A stretch of 64,000 nt of DNA from DASYTH01 sp035942955 (GCF_035942955.1 NZ_DASZCQ010000204.1:1-64000); one strand, 5' to 3'; counted from the stretch's first letter, positions 52,642-61,900 are shown. Notes: a model not told the origin generated them from the letters alone. Numbers and translations: made by a program.

Positions 52642-55600
52642 TGCTGTCGTCGAAGCCTGGCAACGGCAGATCCTGCGGTCCGGCGCGGTCGAGCGCTGGC
52701 AGGTGTTCGATGCCGACGCTGTCTCGGGACACCTGGCGTCGAATGTCGGCCCACATCTCGTCGTCCGGTGCCGGCGAATCGTCGAACGGATCCGACATCG
52801 GCTGAGCGCGGAGCGGCCCGAAGTCGGAGTCATCGGGCCAGTAGGTGTCGGCGAGGTCGCGCAGCACCTTCCACCACCATCTGTCGGCTGTGGTCTTGGC
52901 CTTGTCGAGGAGGGTTTGGCGGACTTCGGGGTCGCGGGGGTGGCGGCGCAGCAGGGCCTGGGCGGCGGCTCGGAAGACGTCGTCGTCATCGTCGTTGTGC
53001 AGGCGGTCGCGTAGGGTGTCGGTGGTGCGGGGGTCGTCGGGGGCCAGGTGGTCGAGCAGCGCGAGGGCGTTGTGTCTGAGCCGATAGGTGCCCTGGGTGG
53101 TCATCGTGAGCAGTGTGTTGACGATCGATTCGGTTGGGATGTCGGTGGGCGGGTGGGCGGCCAAGTCGGTGGCGCGTGCGTTGTCGAGTAGCTCAGGCGC
53201 GGGTATGGCGCGGAGCGGCCAGAAGTCGGGGTCGTCGGGCCAGTGGGTGGTGGCGAGGTCGCGCAGCACCTTCCACCACCGTTCGTCGGCTGTGGTCTTG
53301 GCCTTGTCGAGGAGGGTTTGGCGGACTTCGGGGTCGTGTGGGTGGCGGCGCAGCAGGGCCTGGGCGGCGGCTCGGAAGACGTCGGCGTCAGGGTCGTTGC
53401 GCAGGCGTTCGCGTAGGGTGTCGGCGGTGCGGGGGTCGTCGGGGGCCAGGCGGTCGAGCAGCGCGAGGGCGTTGTGTTTGCGCTGGTAGCTGTCGTCGTG
53501 GGTGGTCATCGCGAGCAGGGTGTTCACGATCGTTTCGATCGGTATACCGGTGGGAAGCTGGGCGACCAGATTGGCGGCGCGTGCATCGTCGAGCAAATCG
53601 GAGGAGGGCGCGGCGCGGAAGGGCCAGAAGTCGGGATCGTCGGGCCATTGGGCGTTGACGAGGTCGCGCACCAACTCCCACCCATATGCGTCCACTTCGG
53701 TCCGGGTTTTGTCGAGGATGATCTGGCGGACTTCGGGGTCGCGGGGGTGGCGGCGCAGCAGGGCCTGGGCGGCGGCTCGGAAGACGTCGGCGTCAGGGTC
53801 GTTGCGCAGGCGTTCGCGCAGGGTGTCGGTGATGCGGGGATCGTCCGGTGCCAGCCGGTCGTGTAACGCCGTCCCGAGAGCGCGCAGCAGTCTACGCTCG
53901 GCGTTTGCGAGCTCTTCGAGCCGCCGGACGAGCCGGCTCGGTGGATCGCTTGGTGTGCATGGCGGATCGACACGCACGGTACCGGTCGCAGCGACTCGTG
54001 GTGAGCGTCTGACGAGTTCCTCGATCCCGGCCCGCACGGCAGTCCATGCGCGTCCATCCGTGATCTCGGCGGTGATTACCATGGGGAGGAGCGCCGCGGG
54101 GCGGTCGGCGAGGACCGCCGCCGCGAGCCGGGCGATGTGCGTCGAGATCGGGGTCCAGACGATGCGGCAGCCCCGATGCTCATACCAGGCGGCGAACGCG
54201 TCCCGGTCGGGCCACGCCTCGCCGATGGCTCGGGCGGCGGGAATGATGCGGGAGCCGAGAACGTCGTTGGCGCGAGCGTCCGCTATGCCGACGCCATGTT
54301 CCAGCAGCAGCACGATCTCGTTGAGCACAGCCGATGCCGATTCCACGGCGCGTGGGTTCGCGACGTCGGCCAGGCACTCCACCGCGAGGGCGAGCCCGAG
54401 TGGGGGTCGCTGACCGAATACTCCAAGCGGCCACGGCCGGTCGAGCTGTAGCAGCCGCTCGATGATGGCGGCCGTGTGGTGCTCGGCCAGCACGGAGGCG
54501 AGCAGCCGCAGGATCTCCCGCCACTCGGAATCATGAGCGTGCTCGGTGAACAGCGTGGTCAGGTCGTCGAGAGACATGACCTGGTGGCGTTGGAACTTCT
54601 GGACGATGGAATCCGCGCAGAAGAACTCCATGAAGGCCCGGTGCACGAAGCCGTAGAGGTCCGGCCCGTATCGGCTCAGGATGAAGTTCCGCTCCCGGAA
54701 CTGGTCGATCATCAGCGAAGCCAGACGCTTTGCGGTCGCCGGGTCGCTGGCATACCTCTCGGTGAGGTAGGCCTCGAACGTCCGCTGCAGCTCCTCGCGG
54801 TGGACGAAGTTCCCGGCCATTCCCGCCTCGGCCGTCTGCATGGACCAGGCAAGCCTGCGCAGCATCTCGCGCTTGTCGTCCTCGCCGAGGTACTCGGCGA
54901 CCGGGCTTCCCGCCTGCAGTTGCCGGTTGATGTCCCAGTGCTGGACAAGGACGCGGGCGGCGTGGTCGTAAACCTTCCAGCGCTCGCGGGGCAGCGCCTG
55001 ATGCTTGCCGATGATCGCGAGGATGGTGAGGAGCAGGGGATTTCCGGCGAGCTCGCCGATCGGTCGGGACTCGCGCACGGCCAGGAGCAGCCTTGCCTGG
55101 CGGTTGCCGGCCTGATCCGGACGGTCGCTCAGGGCCAGGGCGTACCAGCTGCGGAGGAACTCGGCGATCTGGTCCTCATCGAGATCCTGCAGCGTGTAGT
55201 GCGCGAACCCGGCATTGGTCAGCAGTGATCTGCGGTAACCCGCGATGCGGGACGTCACCACGATCCGCACCGACGGGAACCGAACCGCGAACGCCGCGAT
55301 CTCGCCGGCGATCTCCTCGCGCTGCCGTGGCTCGAACACCTCGTCGAGACCGTCGAACACGGCGACCGCCGGACCGCCGCCGGCCAGGTACGGACCGAGC
55401 TCTCCCTGGGCGATGCCGAGCCCCTGCGTGTCCCAGAGGTGATCGAGAAGGTCGAGAATCGAGCGGCACGACCCCTCCGCGCGCAGTGCCACGTAACGCT
55501 TCAACTCGATCAGCAGCGGCAGATGCCCGGTCAGTGGGCCGAGGTCTTCACCAAGCCCGGCCAGGCTGAGCATCAGGAACCGGGCGAGTGTCGACTTTCC

Positions 55601-56440
55601 GGAGCCGGGGTCGCCGAGGATCACCACACATCGCGCGGGGCCCTGGATGACGCCGATGGCCTTGACCCGGGGCTTCGCGCGGTATGCCGCCCGGGCCTCG
55701 CGGAGGCGCTCCACGTCGAAACCGTCCGGCAGCTCGTCCTCGTCGATCTCGCCCTGCGCGAGCAGCCGCTGGAGCAGCTCGCGCGGAACCTCGATCGGTG
55801 GTGGATCCTCCCGCACGTACTGCTCGACGAACACCGACTCGAGCCTGATCTGCAGGTATTCCTCCCGCTCCGGCGGAGTGAGCGCATCGAGATCGAGGCG
55901 GCCGTATTGCTGGCGCAGCCGCTGAAAATACTGGCGGAGCATCTCCGGATCGAGCTGGTGAATCTTCTCCGGGATGTCGGACTGCTGTACCAGCTGCCGG
56001 GACATGGCGGTGGCCACCGCCGTACCCAGTTCCTGCGCATTGGCAAAGAACGTCACCGTGTGCTTTTCGGCGAGCTCGGCGCGGAGCGCCTCGATCTGGT
56101 CGGCCGCATCGCCGCGATCGACCATGTTCCGCGGCCACATGGCGTCCTCGCCGAGCAGGAAGATGAGGCACGGGATGCCGGCCTCGACTGCCGTTCGGTA
56201 CTCCAACTCGGTGATCGATTGGGTGTACCCGTCCGGAACGTGCCCGTACCGCCACGCGAACAGTCCGATGTACAGTTCCGCGTCCCGGACGTCCCGCAGG
56301 CAAACGTCGACGGGGCGATCGGGTTCGGCGACGTAATACTCCATGGCGACGTCGTCCTGACGCAGCTTCCGCAGCGTCGTGTGCACGACCTGGCGGCACT
56401 CGACGAGATCCTTATAGGTCGAGGAAACGTAGACGCGCAC
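52610..56440 (-). CDS. DUF4062-NACHT STAND NTPase with C-terminal repeats
   Basis: 1276 aa, GTG start. Residues 1-95 are a DUF4062 domain (MRVYVSSTYKDLVECRQVVH), often found as an effector/adaptor on bacterial NLR-like proteins. The NACHT-type NTPase has Walker A GDPGSGKS at 276-283, Walker B VAVFDGLDEV near 359-368 and VVTSR sensor at 394-398. A helical region follows (YGFVHRAFMEFFCADSIVQK). The C-terminus has three 134-135-residue repeats with a HEAT-like core (DADVFRAAAQALLRRHP, then RDPEVRQ). Domain order fits bacterial antiphage NLR relatives. It stands alone; no partner gene is evident. Confidence 0.85.
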   Translation of the reverse strand: MRVYVSSTYKDLVECRQVVHTTLRKLRQDDVAMEYYVAEPDRPVDVCLRDVRDAELYIGLFAWRYGHVPDGYTQSITELEYRTAVEAGIPCLIFLLGEDAMWPRNMVDRGDAADQIEALRAELAEKHTVTFFANAQELGTAVATAMSRQLVQQSDIPEKIHQLDPEMLRQYFQRLRQQYGRLDLDALTPPEREEYLQIRLESVFVEQYVREDPPPIEVPRELLQRLLAQGEIDEDELPDGFDVERLREARAAYRAKPRVKAIGVIQGPARCVVILGDPGSGKSTLARFLMLSLAGLGEDLGPLTGHLPLLIELKRYVALRAEGSCRSILDLLDHLWDTQGLGIAQGELGPYLAGGGPAVAVFDGLDEVFEPRQREEIAGEIAAFAVRFPSVRIVVTSRIAGYRRSLLTNAGFAHYTLQDLDEDQIAEFLRSWYALALSDRPDQAGNRQARLLLAVRESRPIGELAGNPLLLTILAIIGKHQALPRERWKVYDHAARVLVQHWDINRQLQAGSPVAEYLGEDDKREMLRRLAWSMQTAEAGMAGNFVHREELQRTFEAYLTERYASDPATAKRLASLMIDQFRERNFILSRYGPDLYGFVHRAFMEFFCADSIVQKFQRHQVMSLDDLTTLFTEHAHDSEWREILRLLASVLAEHHTAAIIERLLQLDRPWPLGVFGQRPPLGLALAVECLADVANPRAVESASAVLNEIVLLLEHGVGIADARANDVLGSRIIPAARAIGEAWPDRDAFAAWYEHRGCRIVWTPISTHIARLAAAVLADRPAALLPMVITAEITDGRAWTAVRAGIEELVRRSPRVAATGTVRVDPPCTPSDPPSRLVRRLEELANAERRLLRALGTALHDRLAPDDPRITDTLRERLRNDPDADVFRAAAQALLRRHPRDPEVRQIILDKTRTEVDAYGWELVRDLVNAQWPDDPDFWPFRAAPSSDLLDDARAANLVAQLPTGIPIETIVNTLLAMTTHDDSYQRKHNALALLDRLAPDDPRTADTLRERLRNDPDADVFRAAAQALLRRHPHDPEVRQTLLDKAKTTADERWWKVLRDLATTHWPDDPDFWPLRAIPAPELLDNARATDLAAHPPTDIPTESIVNTLLTMTTQGTYRLRHNALALLDHLAPDDPRTTDTLRDRLHNDDDDDVFRAAAQALLRRHPRDPEVRQTLLDKAKTTADRWWWKVLRDLADTYWPDDSDFGPLRAQPMSDPFDDSPAPDDEMWADIRRQVSRDSVGIEHLPALDRAGPQDLPLPGFDDSIRSRRRPRGT
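52850..53870 (-). repeat. Three near-identical ~402-405-bp repeats in the NACHT gene
   Basis: The word GGCGGACTTCGGGGTCG starts at 52918, 53320 and 53725, giving periods of 402 and 405 bases (134 and 135 codons). Blocks of 60 bases or more around each are almost identical at DNA level, including third codon positions, pointing to recent duplication or gene conversion. Confidence 0.88.
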
Positions 56441-56471
56441 GTGCCGGTGATCGGGTCCGGACGGCGGTGTG

Positions 56472-57677
56472 TTACTTCAGTTCCGCCGAGGTCTTGCCGA
56501 GCAGGCGGCGGGCGATGATCAGTTGCTGGATTTGTTGGGTGCCCTCGAAGATGTCGAGGATCTTGGCGTCTCGGGCCCATTTTTCCAGCAGGCTGTTCTC
56601 CGAGTAGGCCAGGCTGCCGCACAGTTCGACGCAGCGGAGGGTGATCTCGGTGGCGCAGCGGCCGGCCTTGGCCTTGGCGTAGGAGGCGTGCAGCGAGTTG
56701 GGCTTGCCGTTGTCGGCCATCCACGCGGCCTCGAGGGTGAGCAGGTACATCGCCTCGAAGTCGGCCTCCATGGCCAGGAACGCGGCCGCGGCGGCGGGCT
56801 GGGAGTCGGCCGGGCGGTCGTAGTCGATCTCGATGCCGGCCTCCTCGAGCACGCGCCGGGTCTCCTCGAGAGCGGCGCGGGCCACGCCGACGGCCATGGC
56901 GGCGACCAGCGGGCGGGTGTTGTCGAAGGTCTGCATGACCCCGGCGAACCCCTGCTCGGTGTTGATCTCGGGGCTGCCCAGCAGGTTCTCCTTGGGCACG
57001 CGCACGTTGTCCAGCCGCAGGTGCGCGGTGTCCGAGGCGCGGATGCCGAGCTTGTGCTCCAGCCGCACCAGCTCGAACCCGGGGGTTCCGCGTTCGACCA
57101 CAAAGGACTTGATCGCGGCCCGGCCCTTCGACTTGTCCACGGTGGCCCAGACGACGACCGCGTCCGCCCGCTCGCCGGAGGTGACGAAGATCTTCTCACC
57201 GTTGAGCACGTAGTGGTCGCCGTCCAGCGTCGCCGTGGTCCGGATCGCGGCCGAGTCGGAACCGCAGTCGGGCTCGGTGATGGCCATCGCGGCCCACTTT
57301 CCGCCGAACCGTTCGAGCTGCTCCTCGTTGGCCACCGAGGCGATCGCCGCGTTGCCGAGGCCCTGGCGCGGCATGGACAGCAGCAGCGCGACGTCACCCC
57401 AGCACATCTCGATCGTGCCGAGCGCCAGCGCGAGGTTCGAGCCGTTGACGACCTGCCCGTTGCCGCCCTTGGTGCTGCGCCGGACCCCGCCCGCGCCTGC
57501 GCCGCTGCCCGAGGCGTTCAATCCGTCCAGCAGGGCGGCCAGCGTGTCCAGCTCCTTGGGATAGGTGTGCTCGGCCCGGTCGTACTTGCGTGAGTTCGGC
57601 CGGAAGAACGCGGCCGCGGCCTGGTGCGCCCGGTCGACCAGCTGCTCGAACTTCCTGGGGATCTCGAGGTTGATCAT
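56472..57677 (-). CDS. Acyl-CoA dehydrogenase (second of pair)
   Basis: 401 aa. FAD domain motifs MAITEPDCGSDSAAI and YVLNGEKIFVTSGERAD, LFVE-like SFVVERGTPGF, and the C-terminal KWARDAKILDIFEGTQQIQQ carrying the catalytic-type glutamate. An unusual glycine-rich loop (GLNASGSGAGAGGVRRS) lies near residue 50. ATG at 57677 overlaps the stop of the first dehydrogenase (ATGA). The two may form a heteromer, as in several mycobacterial FadE pairs (inference). The NACHT gene follows 31 bases downstream in transcription order reversed, i.e. lies to the left on the same strand. Confidence 0.9.
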   Translation of the reverse strand: MINLEIPRKFEQLVDRAHQAAAAFFRPNSRKYDRAEHTYPKELDTLAALLDGLNASGSGAGAGGVRRSTKGGNGQVVNGSNLALALGTIEMCWGDVALLLSMPRQGLGNAAIASVANEEQLERFGGKWAAMAITEPDCGSDSAAIRTTATLDGDHYVLNGEKIFVTSGERADAVVVWATVDKSKGRAAIKSFVVERGTPGFELVRLEHKLGIRASDTAHLRLDNVRVPKENLLGSPEINTEQGFAGVMQTFDNTRPLVAAMAVGVARAALEETRRVLEEAGIEIDYDRPADSQPAAAAAFLAMEADFEAMYLLTLEAAWMADNGKPNSLHASYAKAKAGRCATEITLRCVELCGSLAYSENSLLEKWARDAKILDIFEGTQQIQQLIIARRLLGKTSAELK

Positions 57678-59017
57678 ACGAGCACCGCGCCTTCCATCAG
57701 ACCGATCGCCCGCAGGTCGCGGTACCACCGCTCGACCGGGTGCTCCTTGACGTACCCGTGCCCGCCGAGCAGCTGCACGCCGTCGCTGCCGATGGCCATT
57801 CCCTTGTCCGCACACAGTTTCCGGGCCAGCGCGACCTCCCTGGCGAACGGCCTGCCCTGCTCGGCCCGGCTCGCCGCGCGCAGCGTCACCAGCCGCATGC
57901 CCTCCAGCTCGGTGCCGATGTCGGCGACCTTGAACGCCACCCCCTGCCGGTGGCTGACCGGCTCGCCGAAGGCCACCCGCTCGTTGACGTACGGCACCAC
58001 GTAGTCCAGCACGGCCTGGGCGGTTCCGACGGCGAGCGCGCACCAGCCCAGCCGGGCCAGCCGGACGCACTCGGCGTACACAGTGGACGAAGCGTCACCG
58101 AGCAACGCCGTCGCCGGCACGGCCACCCGGTCCAACGTCAGCCGGCCGGTGCCGGCCGCGCGCAGTCCCATGCCGGGCTCCGCCTCGACGGTCACGCCGG
58201 AGCCGCCGGACTCCACGAGGAACAGTGCGGGGCCGCGGCCGTCCAGCTCGGCGGCGATCACGAACAGCTCGGCCGCGGCCGCCCGCGGCACGAGCGACTT
58301 CACGCCACTGAGGACGAACCCGCCGGAGCTGCGGTATGCCTTGGTACGCAAGGAGAACGGGTCGAACAGCGGGTGCGGCTCCTGGATCGCCAGCGCCGCG
58401 GCCGGCGCGTTGTCCGCCACGAACGGCGGCAGGTAGGTGGCCTGCTGGTGCTCGTCACCCCACAGCACGAGCGCGGTGCTCACCGCCGCCGGCGCCAGGC
58501 AGGCCACGGCCAGCCCGAGATCGCCGTGCGCCAGCGCCTCGGCCACCAGCGCGTTGGTGACCGTGGAGCGCTCGGCGCCCAGCCCGCCCAGCTCCTCCGG
58601 CACGCCGATCGCGGTGATCCCGAGCTCGGTGGCGGTGGCGAGGATCCCTTGCGGCGCCTCACACTTCGCGTCGGCGTCCGCGGCGATCGGGCGGAGCTGC
58701 TCGGCGGCGAACTCCACCACCGTGCCGCGGATCAGCTCCTGCTCGTCGGTCAGCGTGAGGTCGAACAGGTCCCGGCGGTCGGCGGTCGGCAGGCGTTTCG
58801 GCGCGGTCAGCGTCCGCGTCGCGGCCCAGGTCCGGCCGGCCACCCCGATCGTCTGGAAGCCGGCCCTCGTCATCCCCGAGACGGCCCGCTCGAATGGACC
58901 CTTGAGCCCCAGCCGCTCGACGACCCGCGCCCCGGCCACCCGGTTGAGTGCGGACATGGCCACGCCGATGGCACTGCGCCGGGGCGGCGACGTCCCCGGC
59001 TCATGCTTGCTCGCCAC
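57674..59017 (-). CDS. Acyl-CoA dehydrogenase-like protein (first of pair)
   Basis: 447 aa. A ~70-residue N-terminal extension (ALNRVAGARVVERLGLKGPF) precedes the dehydrogenase fold (FDLTLTDEQELIRGTVVEFA). The C-terminus ends at GYVKEHPVERWYRDLRAIGL then MEGAVLV, stopping just where other family members continue E-G-T-x-E-I-Q; the late flavin-contact segment is thus missing. It may rely on its partner for full activity. GTG at 59017 is used because GGGGAGAGG precedes it by 6 bases. Two perfect palindromes sit upstream. Confidence 0.85.
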   Translation of the reverse strand: MASKHEPGTSPPRRSAIGVAMSALNRVAGARVVERLGLKGPFERAVSGMTRAGFQTIGVAGRTWAATRTLTAPKRLPTADRRDLFDLTLTDEQELIRGTVVEFAAEQLRPIAADADAKCEAPQGILATATELGITAIGVPEELGGLGAERSTVTNALVAEALAHGDLGLAVACLAPAAVSTALVLWGDEHQQATYLPPFVADNAPAAALAIQEPHPLFDPFSLRTKAYRSSGGFVLSGVKSLVPRAAAAELFVIAAELDGRGPALFLVESGGSGVTVEAEPGMGLRAAGTGRLTLDRVAVPATALLGDASSTVYAECVRLARLGWCALAVGTAQAVLDYVVPYVNERVAFGEPVSHRQGVAFKVADIGTELEGMRLVTLRAASRAEQGRPFAREVALARKLCADKGMAIGSDGVQLLGGHGYVKEHPVERWYRDLRAIGLMEGAVLV

Positions 59018-59044
59018 TGCGAACCTCTCCCCGTGCTCCGGCAC

Positions 59045-59071
59045 TACTCGCGAGTATCTACTCTAGAGTAG
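59045..59071. promoter_or_regulatory. Two adjacent palindromes upstream of the acyl-CoA dehydrogenase pair
   Basis: TACTCGCGAGTA (59045-59056) and CTACTCTAGAGTAG (59058-59071) are perfect palindromes, side by side, 28 bases before the GTG at 59017 and after the dehydrogenase gene upstream. They look like tandem sites for a TetR or FadR-like dimer; TACTC/GAGTA half-sites resemble the AGTACT sites at 15.66 kb. Confidence 0.6.
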
Positions 59072-59079
59072 GGTAAACC

Positions 59080-60036
59080 TCAGTGGCTCTTGTGCACCAC
59101 GTTGCGCAGCTCACGGCCCTCGACGTACCGGATGAGGTTGTCCACGAACAACGCGACGAGCTCGTCGCGCCAGCCGACCACCTGACCCGACATGTGCGGC
59201 GAGATCAGCACGTTCTGCATTGTCCACAGTGGCGACGACTCGTCCGGACGCTCCTCGGCGAAGACGTCGAGGGCGGCGCCCGCGATCCGGCCCCGCTGCA
59301 GCGCGGCCACCAGATCGTCGTGCACCACCAGGGCGCCGCGGCTGACGTTGATCACCCGGGCCGCCGGCTTCATGACGGCGAGCGTGGACGCGTTCACCAT
59401 GCCCCGGGTGTCCTCGGTCAGCGGCGCCGCCAACACCAGGTAGTCGGTCCGGCGCAGCGCGTCGGTCAACCGATCCATCGGCAGCACCTCGCCGAGGTCG
59501 GGATCGCTGGGCCGGCCGAGCCGGCCGATCCCCGACACCCGCATGCCCACCGCGGCCAGCTTGCGCCCGATCGCCCGGCCGATCGTCCCGGTGCCGGCGA
59601 TCAGCGCGGTCTTCCCGGCCACGCGCTCGGTCTCGCGGGCGTGCCACGTCCCGTCGTCCTGCCGGCGAACCCGTCCCGGCAGGTCCTTGGCGAAGGCCAG
59701 CACCAGCCCGAGCACGTACTCGGCGATCGGCTCGTCGAACAGTCCACGCGAGGTGGTCACCAGCACGTCGCTGGCGATCAGCTCACCGGGCAGCACCTGG
59801 CCGGTCCCCGCGCTGGCCGAGTGCACCCAGCGCAGCCCGTCGGCCTTGGCCCAGGCCCTGGTCAGGGCGTTGGACTGGGTGCGCCAGATGAACAGCACGT
59901 CCGCGCCGGGCAGCTCGTCGGCCAGCCGCTCGCCCGTCGCGTAGCGCACCGCGGCGCGCTGCTCGACGGCCGCCATGCCGGGTGGCCGGTCGGCGCCGCA
60001 GAGCACCACCACGGTCGGGCGGGACGGCTGCTGCAT
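59080..60036 (-). CDS. D-2-hydroxyacid dehydrogenase
   Basis: 318 aa. NAD-binding GTGTIGRAIGRKLAAVGMRV, catalytic arginine in NVSRGALVVHDDL, glutamate in DVFAEERPDESSPLW and histidine in ISPHMSGQV. It interconverts 2-oxo acids and D-2-hydroxy acids; the particular substrate (glyoxylate, phosphoglycerate or other) is not clear, and it lacks the ACT domain of SerA. ATG at 60036 is used; the frame continues upstream to 60309 without support. It is 62 bases upstream of the acyl-CoA dehydrogenase pair. Confidence 0.9.
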   Translation of the reverse strand: MQQPSRPTVVVLCGADRPPGMAAVEQRAAVRYATGERLADELPGADVLFIWRTQSNALTRAWAKADGLRWVHSASAGTGQVLPGELIASDVLVTTSRGLFDEPIAEYVLGLVLAFAKDLPGRVRRQDDGTWHARETERVAGKTALIAGTGTIGRAIGRKLAAVGMRVSGIGRLGRPSDPDLGEVLPMDRLTDALRRTDYLVLAAPLTEDTRGMVNASTLAVMKPAARVINVSRGALVVHDDLVAALQRGRIAGAALDVFAEERPDESSPLWTMQNVLISPHMSGQVVGWRDELVALFVDNLIRYVEGRELRNVVHKSH

Positions 60037-60426
60037 ACCCCGATGGTGCCCCGCGCCGCCGCCGAAAGCATCTGCGTAACTAATCGAGTGCGATCGGTGA
60101 CGTTTTGGAATGCCGACCGCTCGCACGTGCGATTCGTTTTCCTTGCCCTGACATAAATCTGACCACAAAGATTTTCCGATGGCGCCACCCGGGCTCACCG
60201 GATCGCCCGAAAGGGTCTGATTGCCGCCACGACCGGGCGGACTCCCCGCGTTCGGGACCTTGGACCCTGTCGGCCCCTCCGTTGAATCAGCAATTATCCC
60301 CGTGTGCAACCGAAGGATCCCGGGCCAGGGCCTTCCCCACCCGGCAGCGAGGCGCCGTCGTAGGGCCGTATCCCCGCCGGCGGCGGGTCGTTGTCGTGGT
60401 GGTGTTTGTCGACTTGAGGGGTTCGC
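60037..60426. other. Intergenic region between divergent genes, no gene seen
   Basis: A 390-base gap between the hydroxyacid dehydrogenase and the sigma factor. It has somewhat AT-richer patches (about 60125-60175 and 60280-60300). TTGGAC at 60260-60265, with TGAATC 17 bases later, is a weak promoter candidate for the sigma gene. GAGGGG precedes the GTG at 60427. No RNA or coding signature was recognised. Confidence 0.4.
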
Positions 60427-61095
60427 GTGAGCTCGTCCGTGACATCAGATGAATCGCCGGCAGCCGGACTGCCCGAGTCGACGCCCGCGCCGGACCCCGG
60501 CGCCAGCTCCGACGCGATCTTCACCAGGCTGAAGAGCGCCGCCTTCCACGAGCTCGTCGCGGCCGCGCTGGCCGGCGACCCGGAGGCGACCGGCACCCTG
60601 TTCGTGTGGATCCACCCGGCGATCGTGCGCTACTGCCGGGCCCGGATCGGCCGCACCGGCGCCGCGTACTCGTCGGCCGACGACGTGGCCCAGGAGGTGT
60701 GCCTGGCGGTGCTCGGCGCGCTGCCGCGCTACGACGACGAGCCGGCGTCGTTCCTGCCGTTCGTCTACGGCATCGCCGCGCACAAGGTCGCCGACCACTA
60801 CCGGCGGGCCGGGCGGGACAAGTCCGAGCCCGCGGCCGACGTGCCCGACGGGATCGACCTGGAGGGCACCCCCGAGCAGCAGACCCTGCGGGCCGACATG
60901 CGGGCCCGGCTGGTCAGGCTGCTCGACACCCTCGCCCCGCGGCAGCGCGACATCCTGGTCCTTCGGCTGGTCGTCGGCCTGTCGGCGCAGGAGACCGCGG
61001 TGGCCATCGGTCTCACCGCGACGGCCGTCCGGGTGGCCCAGCACCGGGCGCTGGCCAAGCTGCGGGCCAGCCTGGCCGCCACCGAGTGGTTGTAG
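60427..61095 (+). CDS. RNA polymerase sigma factor, ECF ShbA/SigD-like
   Basis: 222 aa. Region 2: SADDVAQEVCLAVLGALPRY and FLPFVYGIAAHKVADHYRRA. Region 4: LAPRQRDILVLRLVVGLSAQ, then ETAVAIGLTATAVRVAQHRA. The sequence FVYGIAAHKVAD is typical of ShbA (Streptomyces, drives hrdB) and SigD (mycobacteria). GTG start with GAGGGG. No anti-sigma gene is adjacent. ShbA assignment is by resemblance only. Confidence 0.85.
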   Translation: MSSSVTSDESPAAGLPESTPAPDPGASSDAIFTRLKSAAFHELVAAALAGDPEATGTLFVWIHPAIVRYCRARIGRTGAAYSSADDVAQEVCLAVLGALPRYDDEPASFLPFVYGIAAHKVADHYRRAGRDKSEPAADVPDGIDLEGTPEQQTLRADMRARLVRLLDTLAPRQRDILVLRLVVGLSAQETAVAIGLTATAVRVAQHRALAKLRASLAATEWL

Positions 61096-61102
61096 CCGGT
61101 CC

Positions 61103-61729
61103 CTAGTCCAGGGCCCTTGCGCGCAGGTAGATCTGGACCTCGATGCGGCCCGGCTCCGCCTCGGCCTCGATCTCCTGCAGGTCGAGCACCTCGTACCCGG
61201 CGTCGGTGACCACCTGGCGGAGCGTGGCGGGCGGGTAGGCCGATACACCCGTTGGGGCGCCGAGAAAGACGATGGGGAACAGGTCGAAGTCCCCATGCAC
61301 CATGGAGATCAGCAACAGCTTCGGCCCGCGCAGCCGGGCGCGGATCCGCTCGAGCAGCGGCGGGATGTCCGCCCGCGGCAGCATGAGCAGCGCGAAGAAC
61401 GCGACCACCGCGTCGAACTCGCCGAGCTCGTCGACGTCCCGCAGATCCTGATGCAGGTACCGCCCGCCGGGCGCCTGCTGCTCGGCGAGCTGGAGCATGA
61501 CCTGCGACTCGTCGACGCCGACCACCTCGACGCCGGCGTCGAGCAGCTGCTTGGCGGTGGGCAGCCCGCTGCCGCACCCCAGATCCAGCACCCTGGCCCC
61601 GGGGGGGAGCTGCCGGATCAGCCACGCCCCCTCGGCGAGCTGCACGTCACGCTCGACAAAGGACTCGTCGTACCGCTTCCCGATCAGATCGAAGGCCGGC
61701 ACGTTCTGTTGTTCCGTAGACACGCGCAC
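61103..61729 (-). CDS. Class I SAM-dependent methyltransferase
   Basis: 208 aa. SAM motif RVLDLGCGSGLPTAKQLLD, acidic end VVGVDESQVMLQLAE, and motif II FDAVVAFFALLMLPRAD. Small-molecule type; the substrate is unknown. GTG at 61729 is chosen because GGGAGG stands 6 bases upstream; GTG at 61723 (STEQQNVPAF) is possible. A 961-codon frame running upstream is a shadow of genes on the other strand. Converges on the sigma factor gene with 7 bases between. Confidence 0.85.
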   Translation of the reverse strand: MRVSTEQQNVPAFDLIGKRYDESFVERDVQLAEGAWLIRQLPPGARVLDLGCGSGLPTAKQLLDAGVEVVGVDESQVMLQLAEQQAPGGRYLHQDLRDVDELGEFDAVVAFFALLMLPRADIPPLLERIRARLRGPKLLLISMVHGDFDLFPIVFLGAPTGVSAYPPATLRQVVTDAGYEVLDLQEIEAEAEPGRIEVQIYLRARALD

Positions 61730-61900
61730 AGCATGCCTCCCGGCCGGCCACCGGTCCAGCGGCCCCGGCCGCTTCCGGCGGGGAGGCCGGCCCGGTGTAG
61801 TCCGCTCGGCTGACCGCCGATACCCCGAACGCGGAATGACCGGATTCGAGCGCCGGATTTCGGAGCGGATATATTCGGCCGCGGCAGACGGGAGTCCCAG

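Noticed and set aside
52850..53870. CRISPR-like or VNTR array
   Set aside because: The 402-405-bp periodic units are in-frame protein repeats of the NACHT gene, without spacers. No CRISPR array was found anywhere in the window.
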